In this document: positions 1-9,875 of the stretch, piece by piece | How positions within the stretch are numbered: the stretch's first letter is position 1 | How the letters are laid out: each line of letters starts with the position of its first letter | NCBI GenBank assembly: GCA_963966775.1 | Contig: CAXAAH010000003.1 | Span: 27,909-91,908 of the forward strand | DNA length: 64,000 bases | Origin: UBA685 sp002299005 | GTDB lineage: Bacteria; Pseudomonadota; Alphaproteobacteria; Puniceispirillales; Puniceispirillaceae | Direction: 5' to 3' | Made by a program: the position numbers and the translations under genes | Notes under the pieces: model-generated | What the model saw: the letters and a program-made list of their open reading frames with translations, nothing else | What the model was told of the DNA's origin: nothing | Databases searched by the model: none

Positions 1-101
1 TAGAGTTGAGAATAAAGTGGCAGAGAGTCTTTTTTATTTTCACGATTTGTTCTATTCTCGAGCAGGCTTCTTTTATGTTTGGTTTATAAGGGTTATTGAT
101 T

Positions 102-2378
102 GTGAGTAACGATATTTCGCCAGAACAGGCACAGCCGGGGCAAGGTGCTATGATGCCGTGGCTGTCCGGCTTGAACCCTGAACAGCATGAGGCGGTGACG
201 ACTCTTGACGGGCCGTTATTGGTGCTATCAGGCGCCGGCACAGGCAAAACGCGTGTGCTTACCGCCCGTATTGCCCAGCTTATCGGCACCAGAACCGCGA
301 TGCCGTGGAATATCTTGGCCGTGACCTTTACCAATAAGGCCGCGCGCGAGATGAAAGAGCGCGTTGCCGCGATGGTCGGCCCGATGGCAGAACAGGTGAT
401 GCTTGGCACATTCCACTCAGTTGCTGCCCGCATGTTGCGCCGCCATGCTGAATTGGTCGGCCTGTCGTCAAGCTTTACCATCATTGATACAGATGACCAG
501 ATTCGCTTGCTGAAACAGGTCATGGAAGCGCAATCAGTTGATCCCAAAAGGTGGCAGCCACGTGCTCTATTAGGGGCCATTAGCAAATGGAAAGATAAGG
601 GGCTGACGCCTGACAAGGTCTCAGATGCTGAGGTTGGTGAGCTGGCAGATGGTAAGATACTGAGCCTTTATAAGGCCTATCAAGCGCGCCTGAAATCTTT
701 GAATGCGGCTGATTTTGGTGATTTGCTGTTGCATCTTTTGACCATCTTCACCAGCCATCCAGATATTTTGGCAGAATATCAAAACCGCCTATCGCATATT
801 TTGGTGGATGAGTATCAAGATACAAATGTCGGTCAATATTTATGGCTTCGCTTGCTGGCGGCAAAGAATAAGAATTTGTGCTGTGTGGGTGATGATGATC
901 AGTCAATCTATGGCTGGCGCGGGGCTGAGGTTGGTAATATCCTCAAATTTGAAAAAGATTATGAGGGCGCAAAGACAGTGCGTCTGGAAGAGAATTATCG
1001 CTCAACGGGTCATATTTTGGCCTGTGCGTCTGCGCTGATCGCGCATAATGAGGCGCGTCTTGGCAAAGAGCTTTATACATCGCACGACCAAGGTGATGAG
1101 ATCCAAATTTCGGGCTATTGGGATGGCAATGAAGAGGCGCGGAGCCTGTCATCACAAATCGAATATCTTATCAAAGATAATCATGATTTGAACGAGATTG
1201 CGGTGCTTGTCCGGGCAGGGTTTCAGACAAGAGAATTTGAAGAACGCTTTATGGCGATTGGCCTGCCTTACCGTGTTGTGGGCACAAGGTTTTATGAGCG
1301 CGCAGAGATACGTGACGCGCTTGCCTATTTGCGCCTGATTGCCCAGCCATCTGATGATTTAGCGTTTGAGCGGATTATCAATACGCCCAAGCGTGGCCTT
1401 GGCCCGACCTCTTTGAAGATTATCTTTGCCTATGCAAGGGCGGCTGATAAGCCCTATCTTGCGGCGGCCAAGGAATTGGTGGATTCAGACGAGCTTAAGC
1501 CGCAAGCAAGACGCCAGCTTGGGGCCTTTATCGCCTCTATGGAAGCATGGCAAAATGAGGCTAAGACACTGTCAGCCAGTGATTTGGCACGGTTTGTGTT
1601 AGATGATTCTGGCTATACGGCGATGTGGCAGGCGGATAAGAATCCAGATTCGCCCGGCCGGTTGGAAAACTTAAAAGAATTGGTCAATGCGATGGATGAT
1701 TTCGAGACCCTTTCAGGGTTCTTAGAGCATATCGCGCTGGTCACAGATACCGAGAATAATAACCAAGATGGTGAGGTCTCTTTGATGACTTTGCATGCGG
1801 CAAAGGGGCTTGAGTTTGAGACGGTCTTTTTGCCGGGATGGGAAGAGGGGCTGTTCCCCTCTCAGCGTTCCATGGATGAAAATGGCGGGGCTGGTCTCGA
1901 AGAAGAAAGACGCCTTGGCTATGTGGGCATCACAAGGGCGCGCAAGAATCTGTTCATCTCATTCGCCGCCAATCGGCGCATTCATGGGCTGTGGCAGGCA
2001 TGTATCCCATCGCGCTTTGTGGGCGAATTGCCAAAGGCGCATATCAAAGAGGATTTGGCGCAAGGCCTGTCGATTGGCCGGTCTGAGCCAATGATGATTG
2101 GCAATGCAGATAGCCGTGTCGGGCAAGCAGGCTATGGCCCTGGCTGGCAACGCGCGGCTAATCGCGGTGGCCAAGCAACTAGCCCTGCCCCAAAACGTGA
2201 CGTCGATGGCTATGTGCCGTCCAGCACCAGTTCAGGTTTTGCCAAAGGCGAGCGTGTGTTCCATCAAAAATTTGGCATGGGTAATGTAAAATCTGTTGAA
2301 GGTGATAAGCTGGAAATAGCGTTCGATAGGGCAGGCCGTAAAAAGGTCGTGGCAAGCTTTGTTGAGAAAATGGATTAG
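102..2378 (+). CDS. uvrD: UvrD/PcrA-type superfamily 1 DNA helicase
   Basis: ATP-dependent 3'-5' helicase of the UvrD/Rep/PcrA family, expected in nucleotide excision repair, mismatch repair and clearing of replication blocks in the cytoplasm. Visible motifs are Walker A SGAGTGKT at residues 43-50, motif II VDEYQDTN near residue 240, QSIYGWRGA (motif III), NYRST (motif IV), LMTLHAAKGLEF (motif V) and YVGITRA (motif VI). The last 60 residues have the form of the Tudor-like C-terminal domain of PcrA/UvrD (VFHQKFGMGNVKSVEG). About 758 residues is normal for the family. A TTG lies in frame at 96, but AAGGG at 88-92 is 9 nt from the GTG at 102 and only 3 nt from the TTG, so GTG is preferred. prmA follows after 9 nt. 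UvrD, PcrA and Rep cannot be told apart with certainty here. Confidence 0.93.
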   Translation: MSNDISPEQAQPGQGAMMPWLSGLNPEQHEAVTTLDGPLLVLSGAGTGKTRVLTARIAQLIGTRTAMPWNILAVTFTNKAAREMKERVAAMVGPMAEQVMLGTFHSVAARMLRRHAELVGLSSSFTIIDTDDQIRLLKQVMEAQSVDPKRWQPRALLGAISKWKDKGLTPDKVSDAEVGELADGKILSLYKAYQARLKSLNAADFGDLLLHLLTIFTSHPDILAEYQNRLSHILVDEYQDTNVGQYLWLRLLAAKNKNLCCVGDDDQSIYGWRGAEVGNILKFEKDYEGAKTVRLEENYRSTGHILACASALIAHNEARLGKELYTSHDQGDEIQISGYWDGNEEARSLSSQIEYLIKDNHDLNEIAVLVRAGFQTREFEERFMAIGLPYRVVGTRFYERAEIRDALAYLRLIAQPSDDLAFERIINTPKRGLGPTSLKIIFAYARAADKPYLAAAKELVDSDELKPQARRQLGAFIASMEAWQNEAKTLSASDLARFVLDDSGYTAMWQADKNPDSPGRLENLKELVNAMDDFETLSGFLEHIALVTDTENNNQDGEVSLMTLHAAKGLEFETVFLPGWEEGLFPSQRSMDENGGAGLEEERRLGYVGITRARKNLFISFAANRRIHGLWQACIPSRFVGELPKAHIKEDLAQGLSIGRSEPMMIGNADSRVGQAGYGPGWQRAANRGGQATSPAPKRDVDGYVPSSTSSGFAKGERVFHQKFGMGNVKSVEGDKLEIAFDRAGRKKVVASFVEKMD

Positions 2379-2387
2379 GGGTTTGAA

Positions 2388-3299
2388 ATGGGTGCGATGA
2401 TGACACCAGAAAGCTGGTCTATTCGGTTTGAGACTGATGAAGATACGCCTGCCTATGAGACGGTGCTAACAGAAATTTGCGGCGCATTGGCCTTGTCTGT
2501 ATCGCGCCCCTATCTTGATGCGCCCTTTTGGGTGATTGAGGGGATTTGCGATTTTGCGCCTGATGAAGGGGGCGTTAAAAGCGCGCTTGCGGCGGCTTCA
2601 CAGACAGGCATAGCCCCTGATTTTGCAATTATCGCGCATGGTGAGCGTGATTGGTTGGCTGAGAATAGAGCGTCTTTTCCGGCGCTTCATATTGGGCGTT
2701 TTTGGATACATGGCGCGCATATCAAAGACGCACCACCCGCCGGCGCCAAGGCGTTGCATGTTGAGGCGGCAGAGGCGTTTGGGTCTGGTACGCACCCGAC
2801 AACTGAGGGCTGTTTGCGCTTGATAGATGATGTGCTGAAAAAATACCGCCCGCAAAGCGTTCTTGATTTGGGTGCGGGGAGCGCGATTTTGGCAATGGCT
2901 GTCGCGAAGGTTTTCCCAAAGGCACAAATTCTGGCATCTGATATCGACCCTATCGCCACCACAACCGCGATGGGTAATCGGCGTCTTAATGGGATTGCGC
3001 CGCGTGATATGCGCTGTGTGACAAGCAAGGGGTTTGCGCATCGCACCATGTCTCAAAAAGCGCCTTATGATTTGCTGATTGCGAATATACTGGCAGGTCC
3101 GCTAAAGGCGTTGGCACCTGATATCGCCCGCCATTTAAGCGCGCATGGCACTTTGGTTTTATCAGGGATCCTCACCAGCCAAGAGCGGCAGATCAGAGCC
3201 GCTTACCGTGCCAAGGGGCTGATTATCACAGATCGTATCCGCATTGGTGGTTGGTCTGCGCTTGCTTTTCGCAGGGCCTCGCATAAGAAGGGCGCGTAA
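2388..3299 (+). CDS. prmA: Ribosomal protein L11 methyltransferase PrmA
   Basis: SAM-dependent methyltransferase that trimethylates ribosomal protein L11. The SAM-binding core is visible: the PrmA signature AFGSGTHPTTEG, motif I VLDLGAGSAILAMA, DIDPIA (acidic motif II) and LLIANILAGPLKALAPDI (post-I catalytic loop). About 303 residues is normal. The ATG at 2388 follows an AGGGGT; a second ATG at 2397 is possible. The stop codon overlaps the ATG of the following aminopeptidase gene (TAATG), so translation is probably coupled. Confidence 0.92.
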   Translation: MGAMMTPESWSIRFETDEDTPAYETVLTEICGALALSVSRPYLDAPFWVIEGICDFAPDEGGVKSALAAASQTGIAPDFAIIAHGERDWLAENRASFPALHIGRFWIHGAHIKDAPPAGAKALHVEAAEAFGSGTHPTTEGCLRLIDDVLKKYRPQSVLDLGAGSAILAMAVAKVFPKAQILASDIDPIATTTAMGNRRLNGIAPRDMRCVTSKGFAHRTMSQKAPYDLLIANILAGPLKALAPDIARHLSAHGTLVLSGILTSQERQIRAAYRAKGLIITDRIRIGGWSALAFRRASHKKGA

Positions 3300-5077
3300 T
3301 GGCAAATAGCGTAACAGATGGCGTAACAGATAGATTAGCCGATAGATTATTGGGGCTTCGCGCCTATCTTGCGGAGGCAGGGCTAGAAGGGTTTGTCGTC
3401 TGGCGTGATGATATGTTTATGGGCGAGGAAGTGCGCCCTTGTGATGAGCGGCTCGCGATGATTAGCGGCTTTGGCGGCTCGGCAGGCTATGCGCTTATTA
3501 TGGCAGACAATGCGGTTGTTTTTTCAGATGGGCGCTATCACTTACAGCTAGAGAATCAGCTCAATAAAGCGCTCTGGCAATGGGCGGATAGTACGCCTGA
3601 TGCCCTGTTAGAAGCGATCAAGGCAGAGGTGATAAGGACAGGGGCGATAAAGGCAAAAGGGGACAGGCTCACCATTGGATTTGATGCGACGACCACCTCT
3701 CTGGCGAAATGGCGCAAATTACCAACACAGGTTGATGATAAAGCGATTAACTGGCAAGGCTTGGCCGAAAATCCGCTTGATAATCTGTGGCAAGATAGGC
3801 CCGCCCCTCATCGAAGCCCGGCATGGCCCTTGGCAGATGATGTCGCTGGGCAAAGTGCAGCGCAAAAGATAGCCGCTTTGCAAGATGGGCTGGTCACATC
3901 TGGTCATGATGGCATTATCATCAGCGCGGTTGATTGTGTGAATTGGCTGTTGAATATCAGAGGGAATGATCTCTCTAACACGCCCTTTCATCTGTCATTT
4001 GCCTATGTGCCGCAATCAGGAGCCCCTGTGCTCATTGAAGGGGATTGCGCGTCTTATACGTCTCAAAGCTGGCAGGCATTTTGCGCAGATCTGGGGGCGG
4101 GACGCTATAGCATTGATGCGGCTAGCCTGCCGATGGCGCTCTATCATGCTTTGCAAAAAGAGGGTGTGACGCTGGTGGAAGAGGCTTGCCCGCTTTATTT
4201 ACCAAAGGCGCGCAAAAATGAAACCGAGCTTGCGGGCTTTCGTGAGGCGCATAAAACAGACGCGCTTTCGCTGTGCCGCTTTTGGTATTGGCTCGATAAT
4301 TGTGCGGATATTACGGGCTATCGCGAAACAGATTTGGTGGCGAAATTACAACAAGAACGCGCCCAAGCTGATAGCTATCTCTGTGATAGTTTTGAGACGA
4401 TTATGGGGGCTGGTGCGAACGGGGCGATTATCCATTACCGCGCAGAGGCAGGCAAGGATAGCGCGATAGAGAATGATAATTTGTTACTGATTGATTCAGG
4501 TGGTCATTATCAAACAGGCACAACCGATATCACGCGCACCTTCATTATCGGTGCGGCTGATGAGGAGATGAGAGCTGCCTATAGCGCGGTGCTGGCAGGT
4601 CATATAGCGCTGGCGATGGCACGCTTTCCAAAGGGGACAAATGGGGCGGCGATTGATGCGATTTGCCGTGCGCCTCTCTGGGCAAGCGGGCGTGATTATG
4701 CACATGGGACAGGGCACGGCGTCGGTCATATCTTATCGGTGCATGAGGGGCCGTGCCATATTGCCAAACGCCAAGGGCCGGCTTTGGAAGAAGGCATGGT
4801 GCTGTCGAATGAGCCTGGATTTTATGAAGCGGGCAAATGGGGGATAAGGCTTGAAAATCTTGTCGCTGTAGTGGCGTTTGATAAGGACTATTTGGGCTTT
4901 GAGACACTGACCTTTGTGCCGTTTGAGGCAAAGCTGATTGATAAAAAGATGTTGGGCAAGGCGGCTTGTGATTGGCTTGATGCCTATCATGCGCAGATCT
5001 ATGAGATGCTTGCCCCGCAATTGGCGGATGAGGGGATGCGCGGCTGGCTAGCCGCTAAATGTGCGCCGCTATCTTAA
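3299..5077 (+). CDS. pepP: M24B family Xaa-Pro aminopeptidase
   Basis: Metallo-aminopeptidase removing N-terminal residues before proline. It has two creatinase-like N-terminal domains and a C-terminal pita-bread catalytic domain. Metal-ligand motifs are visible: LLIDSGG, GTTDITRT, HGTGHGVGH, LSNEPGFY and RLENLV. At about 592 residues it belongs to the long, three-domain class rather than the 440-residue E. coli PepP class. It overlaps prmA by one base. Its 3' end overlaps the convergent ligA gene by 4 nt, with no room for a terminator between them. The N-terminus carries nested 12-bp duplications giving VTDGVTDRLADRL. Confidence 0.9.
   Translation: MANSVTDGVTDRLADRLLGLRAYLAEAGLEGFVVWRDDMFMGEEVRPCDERLAMISGFGGSAGYALIMADNAVVFSDGRYHLQLENQLNKALWQWADSTPDALLEAIKAEVIRTGAIKAKGDRLTIGFDATTTSLAKWRKLPTQVDDKAINWQGLAENPLDNLWQDRPAPHRSPAWPLADDVAGQSAAQKIAALQDGLVTSGHDGIIISAVDCVNWLLNIRGNDLSNTPFHLSFAYVPQSGAPVLIEGDCASYTSQSWQAFCADLGAGRYSIDAASLPMALYHALQKEGVTLVEEACPLYLPKARKNETELAGFREAHKTDALSLCRFWYWLDNCADITGYRETDLVAKLQQERAQADSYLCDSFETIMGAGANGAIIHYRAEAGKDSAIENDNLLLIDSGGHYQTGTTDITRTFIIGAADEEMRAAYSAVLAGHIALAMARFPKGTNGAAIDAICRAPLWASGRDYAHGTGHGVGHILSVHEGPCHIAKRQGPALEEGMVLSNEPGFYEAGKWGIRLENLVAVVAFDKDYLGFETLTFVPFEAKLIDKKMLGKAACDWLDAYHAQIYEMLAPQLADEGMRGWLAAKCAPLS
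3309..3349 (+). repeat. Nested 12-bp in-frame duplications in pepP
   Basis: GCGTAACAGAT occurs at 3309-3319 and 3321-3331, and GATAGATTA at 3329-3337 and 3341-3349, both with a 12-bp period. They encode VTDGVTD and RLADRL at the extreme N-terminus of the aminopeptidase. Confidence 0.85.
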
Positions 5078-7182
5078 GTCTCTATAAGGCTTTGCCATTC
5101 TTCTTCAGTCAGCAAAGTGACACCAAGAGCGTCTGCTTTTTTGGCCTTAGAGCCGACGGCTTCGCCTGCGATAACATAGTCCGTTTTGGCAGAGACAGAG
5201 CCTGATACTTTGGCACCAAGGCGTTCTGCCACGGCTTTGGCCTCACTGCGCGATTGCGTGGTAAGCGTGCCGGTAAAGACAACAATCTTGCCAGCCACAG
5301 GACTATCGGCCGCGGGTTTTTCTGGCGTGATAGGCGTGATTTCAGCGAGCAAGTCACGCACCGCGCGCTCATTGGCCTCATCACCGAAGAAGGTGATGAT
5401 GTCATCTGCCATCGCCGCGCCAATCTGATCGATTGTGATGAGGTCTTGATAGGCGGTGCTATCTTCATCTTGGGCTTGCTTGGCGGCCTCGATAAGCGCC
5501 TCTAGGCTCTCATAGCGTTGCGCCAATAATTTGGCCGTCGCTTGCCCAACTTGCCTGATGCCAAGGGCAAATATCACGCGCTCTAGGCCAATATTACGAC
5601 GCTCATCAATCGCGGCAATCAGGTTGCTGGCTGATTTCTCGCCCATACGCTCAAGCGCGGCAATATCCTCAAACCGCTTGGTCAGCGCGAATACATCGGC
5701 AGGGGCGGCAAGCCAGCCTAGGGCAAAAAATTGTTCAATCTGCTTGGCACCAAGCCCCTCAATATCAAAGGCATTACGCGAGACAAAATGCTTCATCTGT
5801 TCCACAAATTGGGCGGAACAAGCAAAGCCTGCACTACAGCGCCTCACCGCCTCACCTTCAGGGCGAATGGCAGGATTATCACAGACAGGGCAGGTATCAG
5901 GAAAGATAAAAGGCACCGAATCAGCTGGGCGCTTATCGGTGAGCGTTTCCACAATTTGCGGTATCACATCACCGGCGCGTTGCAGGATAATTGCATCGCC
6001 CACCCGCACATCTTTGCGGATAATTTCATCCTCATTATGCAAGGTGGCGTTGGAGACGATAACGCCGCCCACATTGACAGGCGTCAGGCGGGCAACAGGC
6101 GTCAGCGCGCCTGTGCGTCCCACCTGAATATCAATCGCTTCGATAATGGTGGTCGCTTTTTCGGCCGGAAATTTATGCGCGATCGCCCAACGCGGCGCGC
6201 GACTTACCTGCCCAAGGCGGGCTTGGTAATCATGGCGGTCAACCTTATAGACCACCCCGTCAATATCATAAGGCAGGCTCGCTCTGGCCGCGCCGATTTT
6301 ATGATAATGCGCAATCAAGGCCTCAGCGGAATCACAAACCGCGGTCATCTCATTTACGACAAAACCAAAAGCGCGTAAATCGGCCAAGAAGTCTGAATGT
6401 GTCTGCCAGCTTTTGCCCTCATAGATGCCCGCACTATAGGCAAAAAAGCGCAAAGGGCGGCTTTTGGTAATGGCGGCATCTTTTTGGCGCAAAGAGCCGG
6501 CGGCCGCATTGCGCGGATTGGCGAAAAGCTTGCCGCCTTTTTCTTCTTGCGCCTGATTAAGCGCCAAGAAATCGGCCTTATCCATATAGACCTCTCCGCG
6601 CACCTCAAGCAACGCTGGCGGCGTGCCGGCCAAGCGTTTGGGAATGGACTCAGTCACCATAATATTGGCGGTCACATCTTCGCCCGTTGTGCCATCGCCT
6701 CTTGTCGCGGCCTGGATTAAGACGCCTTCCTCATAGCGCAAAGACAGCGACAAGCCATCAATCTTTGGCTCGGCGGTGAGCGCAATTTTTTCTGTCTCTG
6801 GCAGAGATAAAAACCGTTTAAGGCGGTCAATAAAATCTGTCACATCACTATCGTCAAACGCATTTGATAGGGACAGCATAGGCACCGCATGGGTGATTTT
6901 GCCAAAGGCTGTGTTTGGCCCTGCGCCGACCTTTTGGCTTGGCGCGTTGGCAGGTATCACAAGGTCAGGAAAACCCGCCTCTAGCGCAAGGTTAAAGCGC
7001 ATCAGCTGGTCAAATTCTTGGTCGGTTATTTCTGGCGCGTCTTCCCCATGATAGCGCTCATTATGGTAGGCAATCGCGTCTGCGAGCTTTGATAGCCACT
7101 CTGTCGCCTCTAGGGGGGTGAGGGCATCGGCGCTTTGCGGGAGGTCATTTGCGGTAATCATGAAAGGGCTTTCTTGGGCCAT
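5074..7182 (-). CDS. ligA: NAD-dependent DNA ligase LigA
   Basis: Seals nicks in DNA using NAD+. Domains in order: Ia with the YHNERYHGEDAPEITD pattern near residues 39-54; the adenylation domain with the AMP-accepting lysine in EPKIDG (K140); an OB fold; a four-cysteine zinc site (CPVC...C...C, about residues 430-460); HhH repeats; and a C-terminal BRCT domain (GKIVVFTGTL onward, about residues 625-702). At 702 residues it is full length. The ATG overlaps the recN stop (TAATG on the minus strand). It is the last gene of the division cluster and meets pepP tail to tail. Confidence 0.96.
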   Translation of the reverse strand: MAQESPFMITANDLPQSADALTPLEATEWLSKLADAIAYHNERYHGEDAPEITDQEFDQLMRFNLALEAGFPDLVIPANAPSQKVGAGPNTAFGKITHAVPMLSLSNAFDDSDVTDFIDRLKRFLSLPETEKIALTAEPKIDGLSLSLRYEEGVLIQAATRGDGTTGEDVTANIMVTESIPKRLAGTPPALLEVRGEVYMDKADFLALNQAQEEKGGKLFANPRNAAAGSLRQKDAAITKSRPLRFFAYSAGIYEGKSWQTHSDFLADLRAFGFVVNEMTAVCDSAEALIAHYHKIGAARASLPYDIDGVVYKVDRHDYQARLGQVSRAPRWAIAHKFPAEKATTIIEAIDIQVGRTGALTPVARLTPVNVGGVIVSNATLHNEDEIIRKDVRVGDAIILQRAGDVIPQIVETLTDKRPADSVPFIFPDTCPVCDNPAIRPEGEAVRRCSAGFACSAQFVEQMKHFVSRNAFDIEGLGAKQIEQFFALGWLAAPADVFALTKRFEDIAALERMGEKSASNLIAAIDERRNIGLERVIFALGIRQVGQATAKLLAQRYESLEALIEAAKQAQDEDSTAYQDLITIDQIGAAMADDIITFFGDEANERAVRDLLAEITPITPEKPAADSPVAGKIVVFTGTLTTQSRSEAKAVAERLGAKVSGSVSAKTDYVIAGEAVGSKAKKADALGVTLLTEEEWQSLIET

Positions 7183-8867
7183 TAAAGCGCGGCGTCATCA
7201 AAGCCAAGCAAGGTTATGGCGGCGGCTCTTGCTTCTGGCGTGATATGTTCGCCTGCCAACATACGCGCAATTTCTTCTGCGCGCTCATGCTCTGTCAGCC
7301 TATCTGTGCGGCTTATGACGGCATCATCAGAGGCTGATTTTGCGATTTTATAATGATGCTGGCCTTTGGCGGCAACTTGTGGTGAATGGGTGATGACAAG
7401 TGTCTGACTAACCGCCCCAAGGCGCGAGAGGCGTTCACCCACGGCCGCGGCAACGGCGCCGCCGACACCTGAATCAACCTCATCAAAAATAAGCGTCTTT
7501 GGTGCTTCGGTGCGGGCAAGAACGACCTTTAGGGCAAGCAGGAATCTGGCAAGCTCTCCGCCTGAGGCCGCTTTTTCAATCGGGGCTAGATCTTGGCCGG
7601 GGTTTGCGGCGGCTTCAAAGCGCACAACATCCCAGCCTTGTGATGTCCAAGCGCTTGCTTCTGCCTCGCCAAGCGGTTTGCATAAGGTGGCAAAGCGGGC
7701 GGCCTCTAATTTGAGCGGCGGCAATTCTGCCATCACAGCTTCATCAAGCTTAGCGGCAACGGCCCTGCGGCGTTCTGATAAAAGGGTCGCGATTTTGACA
7801 TAATAGGCCTGCCATTCGCGCTCCTTTGCTTTTAATTCTGCCAGATTGCCAGAGCTGTCATCTAGCGCGGCAAGGCCTCTGGCAAGGCGTTCATGCATCG
7901 CGGGCAATTCATCTGTCGTGCAATTATGCTTGCGGGCTTGTGTTCTGATCTCATGCAAGCGGTCATCAATTTGCAACAAGCGCGCCGGGTCTGCCTCAAG
8001 GCTGGCGGCGGCTTGGCTAAGGGCGGCGCTTGCTTCGGATAACTCGGCCGTCGTGCGATGAAGACTATCTAGCGCGCTATCAAGCTTGCCTGCGGCTGTA
8101 TCTGCCACGCGTTCAATCGATGAGAGCGCACGGGCAATGGCGGTCTCTGCGCCTGCCTCTGCGTTAAGCGCATCATCTGCGATGCCAAGCGCTTCGGCTA
8201 TCTTTTCAAGGTTGGTATAAAGCGTGCGCTCATTAGCAAGCGCCTCATCCTCGCCTATTTCAGGGGCAAGCAAATCAAGCTGTTCCACCGCATCACGCAG
8301 CCACTCTTCTTCTTCCTTGGCCTTCAGGAGGTCGGCTTCTGCCTGTGCAAGGGCTTTGCCGGCAAGACGCCAGCCATGATGCGCTTCTTTTAGCTTGGTG
8401 AGGGTGTCATCATGCTGGCACGCCCTATCAAGCAGGCCTAGATGGTTGCGCGCATCAAGCAAGCCGCGCCCTTCAAATTGGCCTTGAATCTCGACAAGGC
8501 AATCACCCACCTGACGCAGTAAATTAACCGAAACAGGCTCATCATTAATGCTGGCAGGGGATTTACCATCGCCGCGTAATTGGCGTTTGATAATCAATTC
8601 ATCCGTCGTCTCAATACCAGCCTCATCAAGCATCGCCCATACAGGGTGGCTGGCGGCAAGCTCAAATTTTGCGGTGACGGCGGCTCTGTCTGTGCCTTTG
8701 CGCAATAGGCCAAAATCAGCGCGCGCGCCAAGCGCTAGGCCAAGCGAATCGAGCAAGATAGATTTACCCGCACCTGTCTCGCCCGTTAGCACTGTCAGGC
8801 CAGATTTAAAATCAAGTAAAAGCTCTTCAATGAGAACTATATTTTTAACGCTCAAGAAACAGAGCAT
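7182..8867 (-). CDS. recN: DNA repair protein RecN
   Basis: SMC-like ATPase acting in double-strand-break repair. The N-terminal Walker A GETGAGKSILLDSL lies near residue 31. A long Ala/Glu/Leu-rich coiled coil occupies the middle. The C-terminal ABC signature is in KAASGGELARFLLALK, followed by Walker B TLIFDEVDSGVGG and an H-loop (LVITHSPQVAA). At 561 residues it is normal. It sits 6 nt behind bamD and overlaps ligA by one base, an arrangement common in alphaproteobacteria. Confidence 0.95.
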   Translation of the reverse strand: MLCFLSVKNIVLIEELLLDFKSGLTVLTGETGAGKSILLDSLGLALGARADFGLLRKGTDRAAVTAKFELAASHPVWAMLDEAGIETTDELIIKRQLRGDGKSPASINDEPVSVNLLRQVGDCLVEIQGQFEGRGLLDARNHLGLLDRACQHDDTLTKLKEAHHGWRLAGKALAQAEADLLKAKEEEEWLRDAVEQLDLLAPEIGEDEALANERTLYTNLEKIAEALGIADDALNAEAGAETAIARALSSIERVADTAAGKLDSALDSLHRTTAELSEASAALSQAAASLEADPARLLQIDDRLHEIRTQARKHNCTTDELPAMHERLARGLAALDDSSGNLAELKAKEREWQAYYVKIATLLSERRRAVAAKLDEAVMAELPPLKLEAARFATLCKPLGEAEASAWTSQGWDVVRFEAAANPGQDLAPIEKAASGGELARFLLALKVVLARTEAPKTLIFDEVDSGVGGAVAAAVGERLSRLGAVSQTLVITHSPQVAAKGQHHYKIAKSASDDAVISRTDRLTEHERAEEIARMLAGEHITPEARAAAITLLGFDDAAL

Positions 8868-8873
8868 GGCACA

Positions 8874-9701
8874 TTATTCAAACACTGATAAAGTTTTAGA
8901 AAAGAGCCCTTCCACAAAACCTTGTGGGGCAGGGCGGTTCGGATCATCAATAAGCGCAATCCCACGCTCCGTCCAGATGGACTGTGGGTAATTGAACTCA
9001 GCGACTTGCAAAACGCGCATCGCCTCATCACGCAGACCCAATGAGAGATAGGATTCAATCAGACGATAAAGGGCTTCTGGCACTTGGTTTGTGGTATCGA
9101 AATCACGCACAACAACGTTAAAGCGGCTGATAGCGGCGCCATGATGACCGGCATTTAGATAAAAGCGCCCAACGGCCATTTCCTTGCCCGCAAGATGTGT
9201 TCTTGTCAGGTCAAGCTTTAGCTGGCTGTCTCTGGCATAGAGCCCTTCTGGATAGCGGCGCAACAAATCTTCAAAAGCCTCTTGGGCTTCTCTTGTCATA
9301 GCGGCATCACGCTCAACATTCACAATCTGCTCATAATAGCTAAGCGCGCGCAGATAATAGGCATATTCTGTCAGCTCACCGCCCGCAGGGTTCAATTCAA
9401 TAAAGCGGTCTAGCGCGGCGATGGCACGTGGATATTGGTTATCTTCATAAAACGCCCAAGCGGCCATGACTTGTGCTTGTGTCGCCCATTTTGAATAAGG
9501 GTGCTGGCGTTCAACCTCTTCGAATTTCGGTGCCGCCGCTTTGGGCGATTCATTCAAAGCCGTATTCAGCGCGTCATTATAGAGCTCTTCAACAGGCTTC
9601 TCATCTTGGATAAGCAGTGAAGCCTCGTCATTGGATGAACAGGCGACAATCAAGCTTGTGAGCCCCACCAGACAGATAGATTTTAATGTGCGTGACATCA
9701 C
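8874..9701 (-). CDS. bamD: Outer membrane assembly lipoprotein BamD
   Basis: Lipoprotein partner of BamA in outer-membrane beta-barrel assembly. It begins with a lipoprotein signal peptide whose lipobox ends SLIVAC, so the lipidated cysteine is about residue 21. TPR-like helices follow (KWATQAQVMAAWAFYEDNQYPRA and similar). About 275 residues fits the ComL/BamD family. A second ATG (MSRTLK) follows immediately and is equally possible. A 174-nt gap separates it from lpxC, so it may have its own promoter. Confidence 0.9.
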   Translation of the reverse strand: MMSRTLKSICLVGLTSLIVACSSNDEASLLIQDEKPVEELYNDALNTALNESPKAAAPKFEEVERQHPYSKWATQAQVMAAWAFYEDNQYPRAIAALDRFIELNPAGGELTEYAYYLRALSYYEQIVNVERDAAMTREAQEAFEDLLRRYPEGLYARDSQLKLDLTRTHLAGKEMAVGRFYLNAGHHGAAISRFNVVVRDFDTTNQVPEALYRLIESYLSLGLRDEAMRVLQVAEFNYPQSIWTERGIALIDDPNRPAPQGFVEGLFSKTLSVFE

Positions 9702-9875
9702 GAATATCGCTTTTTTAAAATTGTAAGTATCTCCCTTTATTTATAGCGCATTTACGTCTGTGATAAAGAGGAATTTATCGCAAGAAAGGCCCATCACAAA
9801 ATTGTGGGCAAATTCAGAATATAAATAGGGACGTGCGGGGGTTTTTGGTGCGGGAACCGGCTGTGCCAGAGATGA

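Noticed and set aside
2598..3056. 152-codon minus-strand open frame in prmA
   Set aside because: Antisense to conserved PrmA motifs and without family resemblance.
5531..6127. 198-codon plus-strand open frame inside ligA
   Set aside because: Antisense shadow of a fully supported gene. The Pro/Ser/Arg-rich product has no recognisable family pattern.
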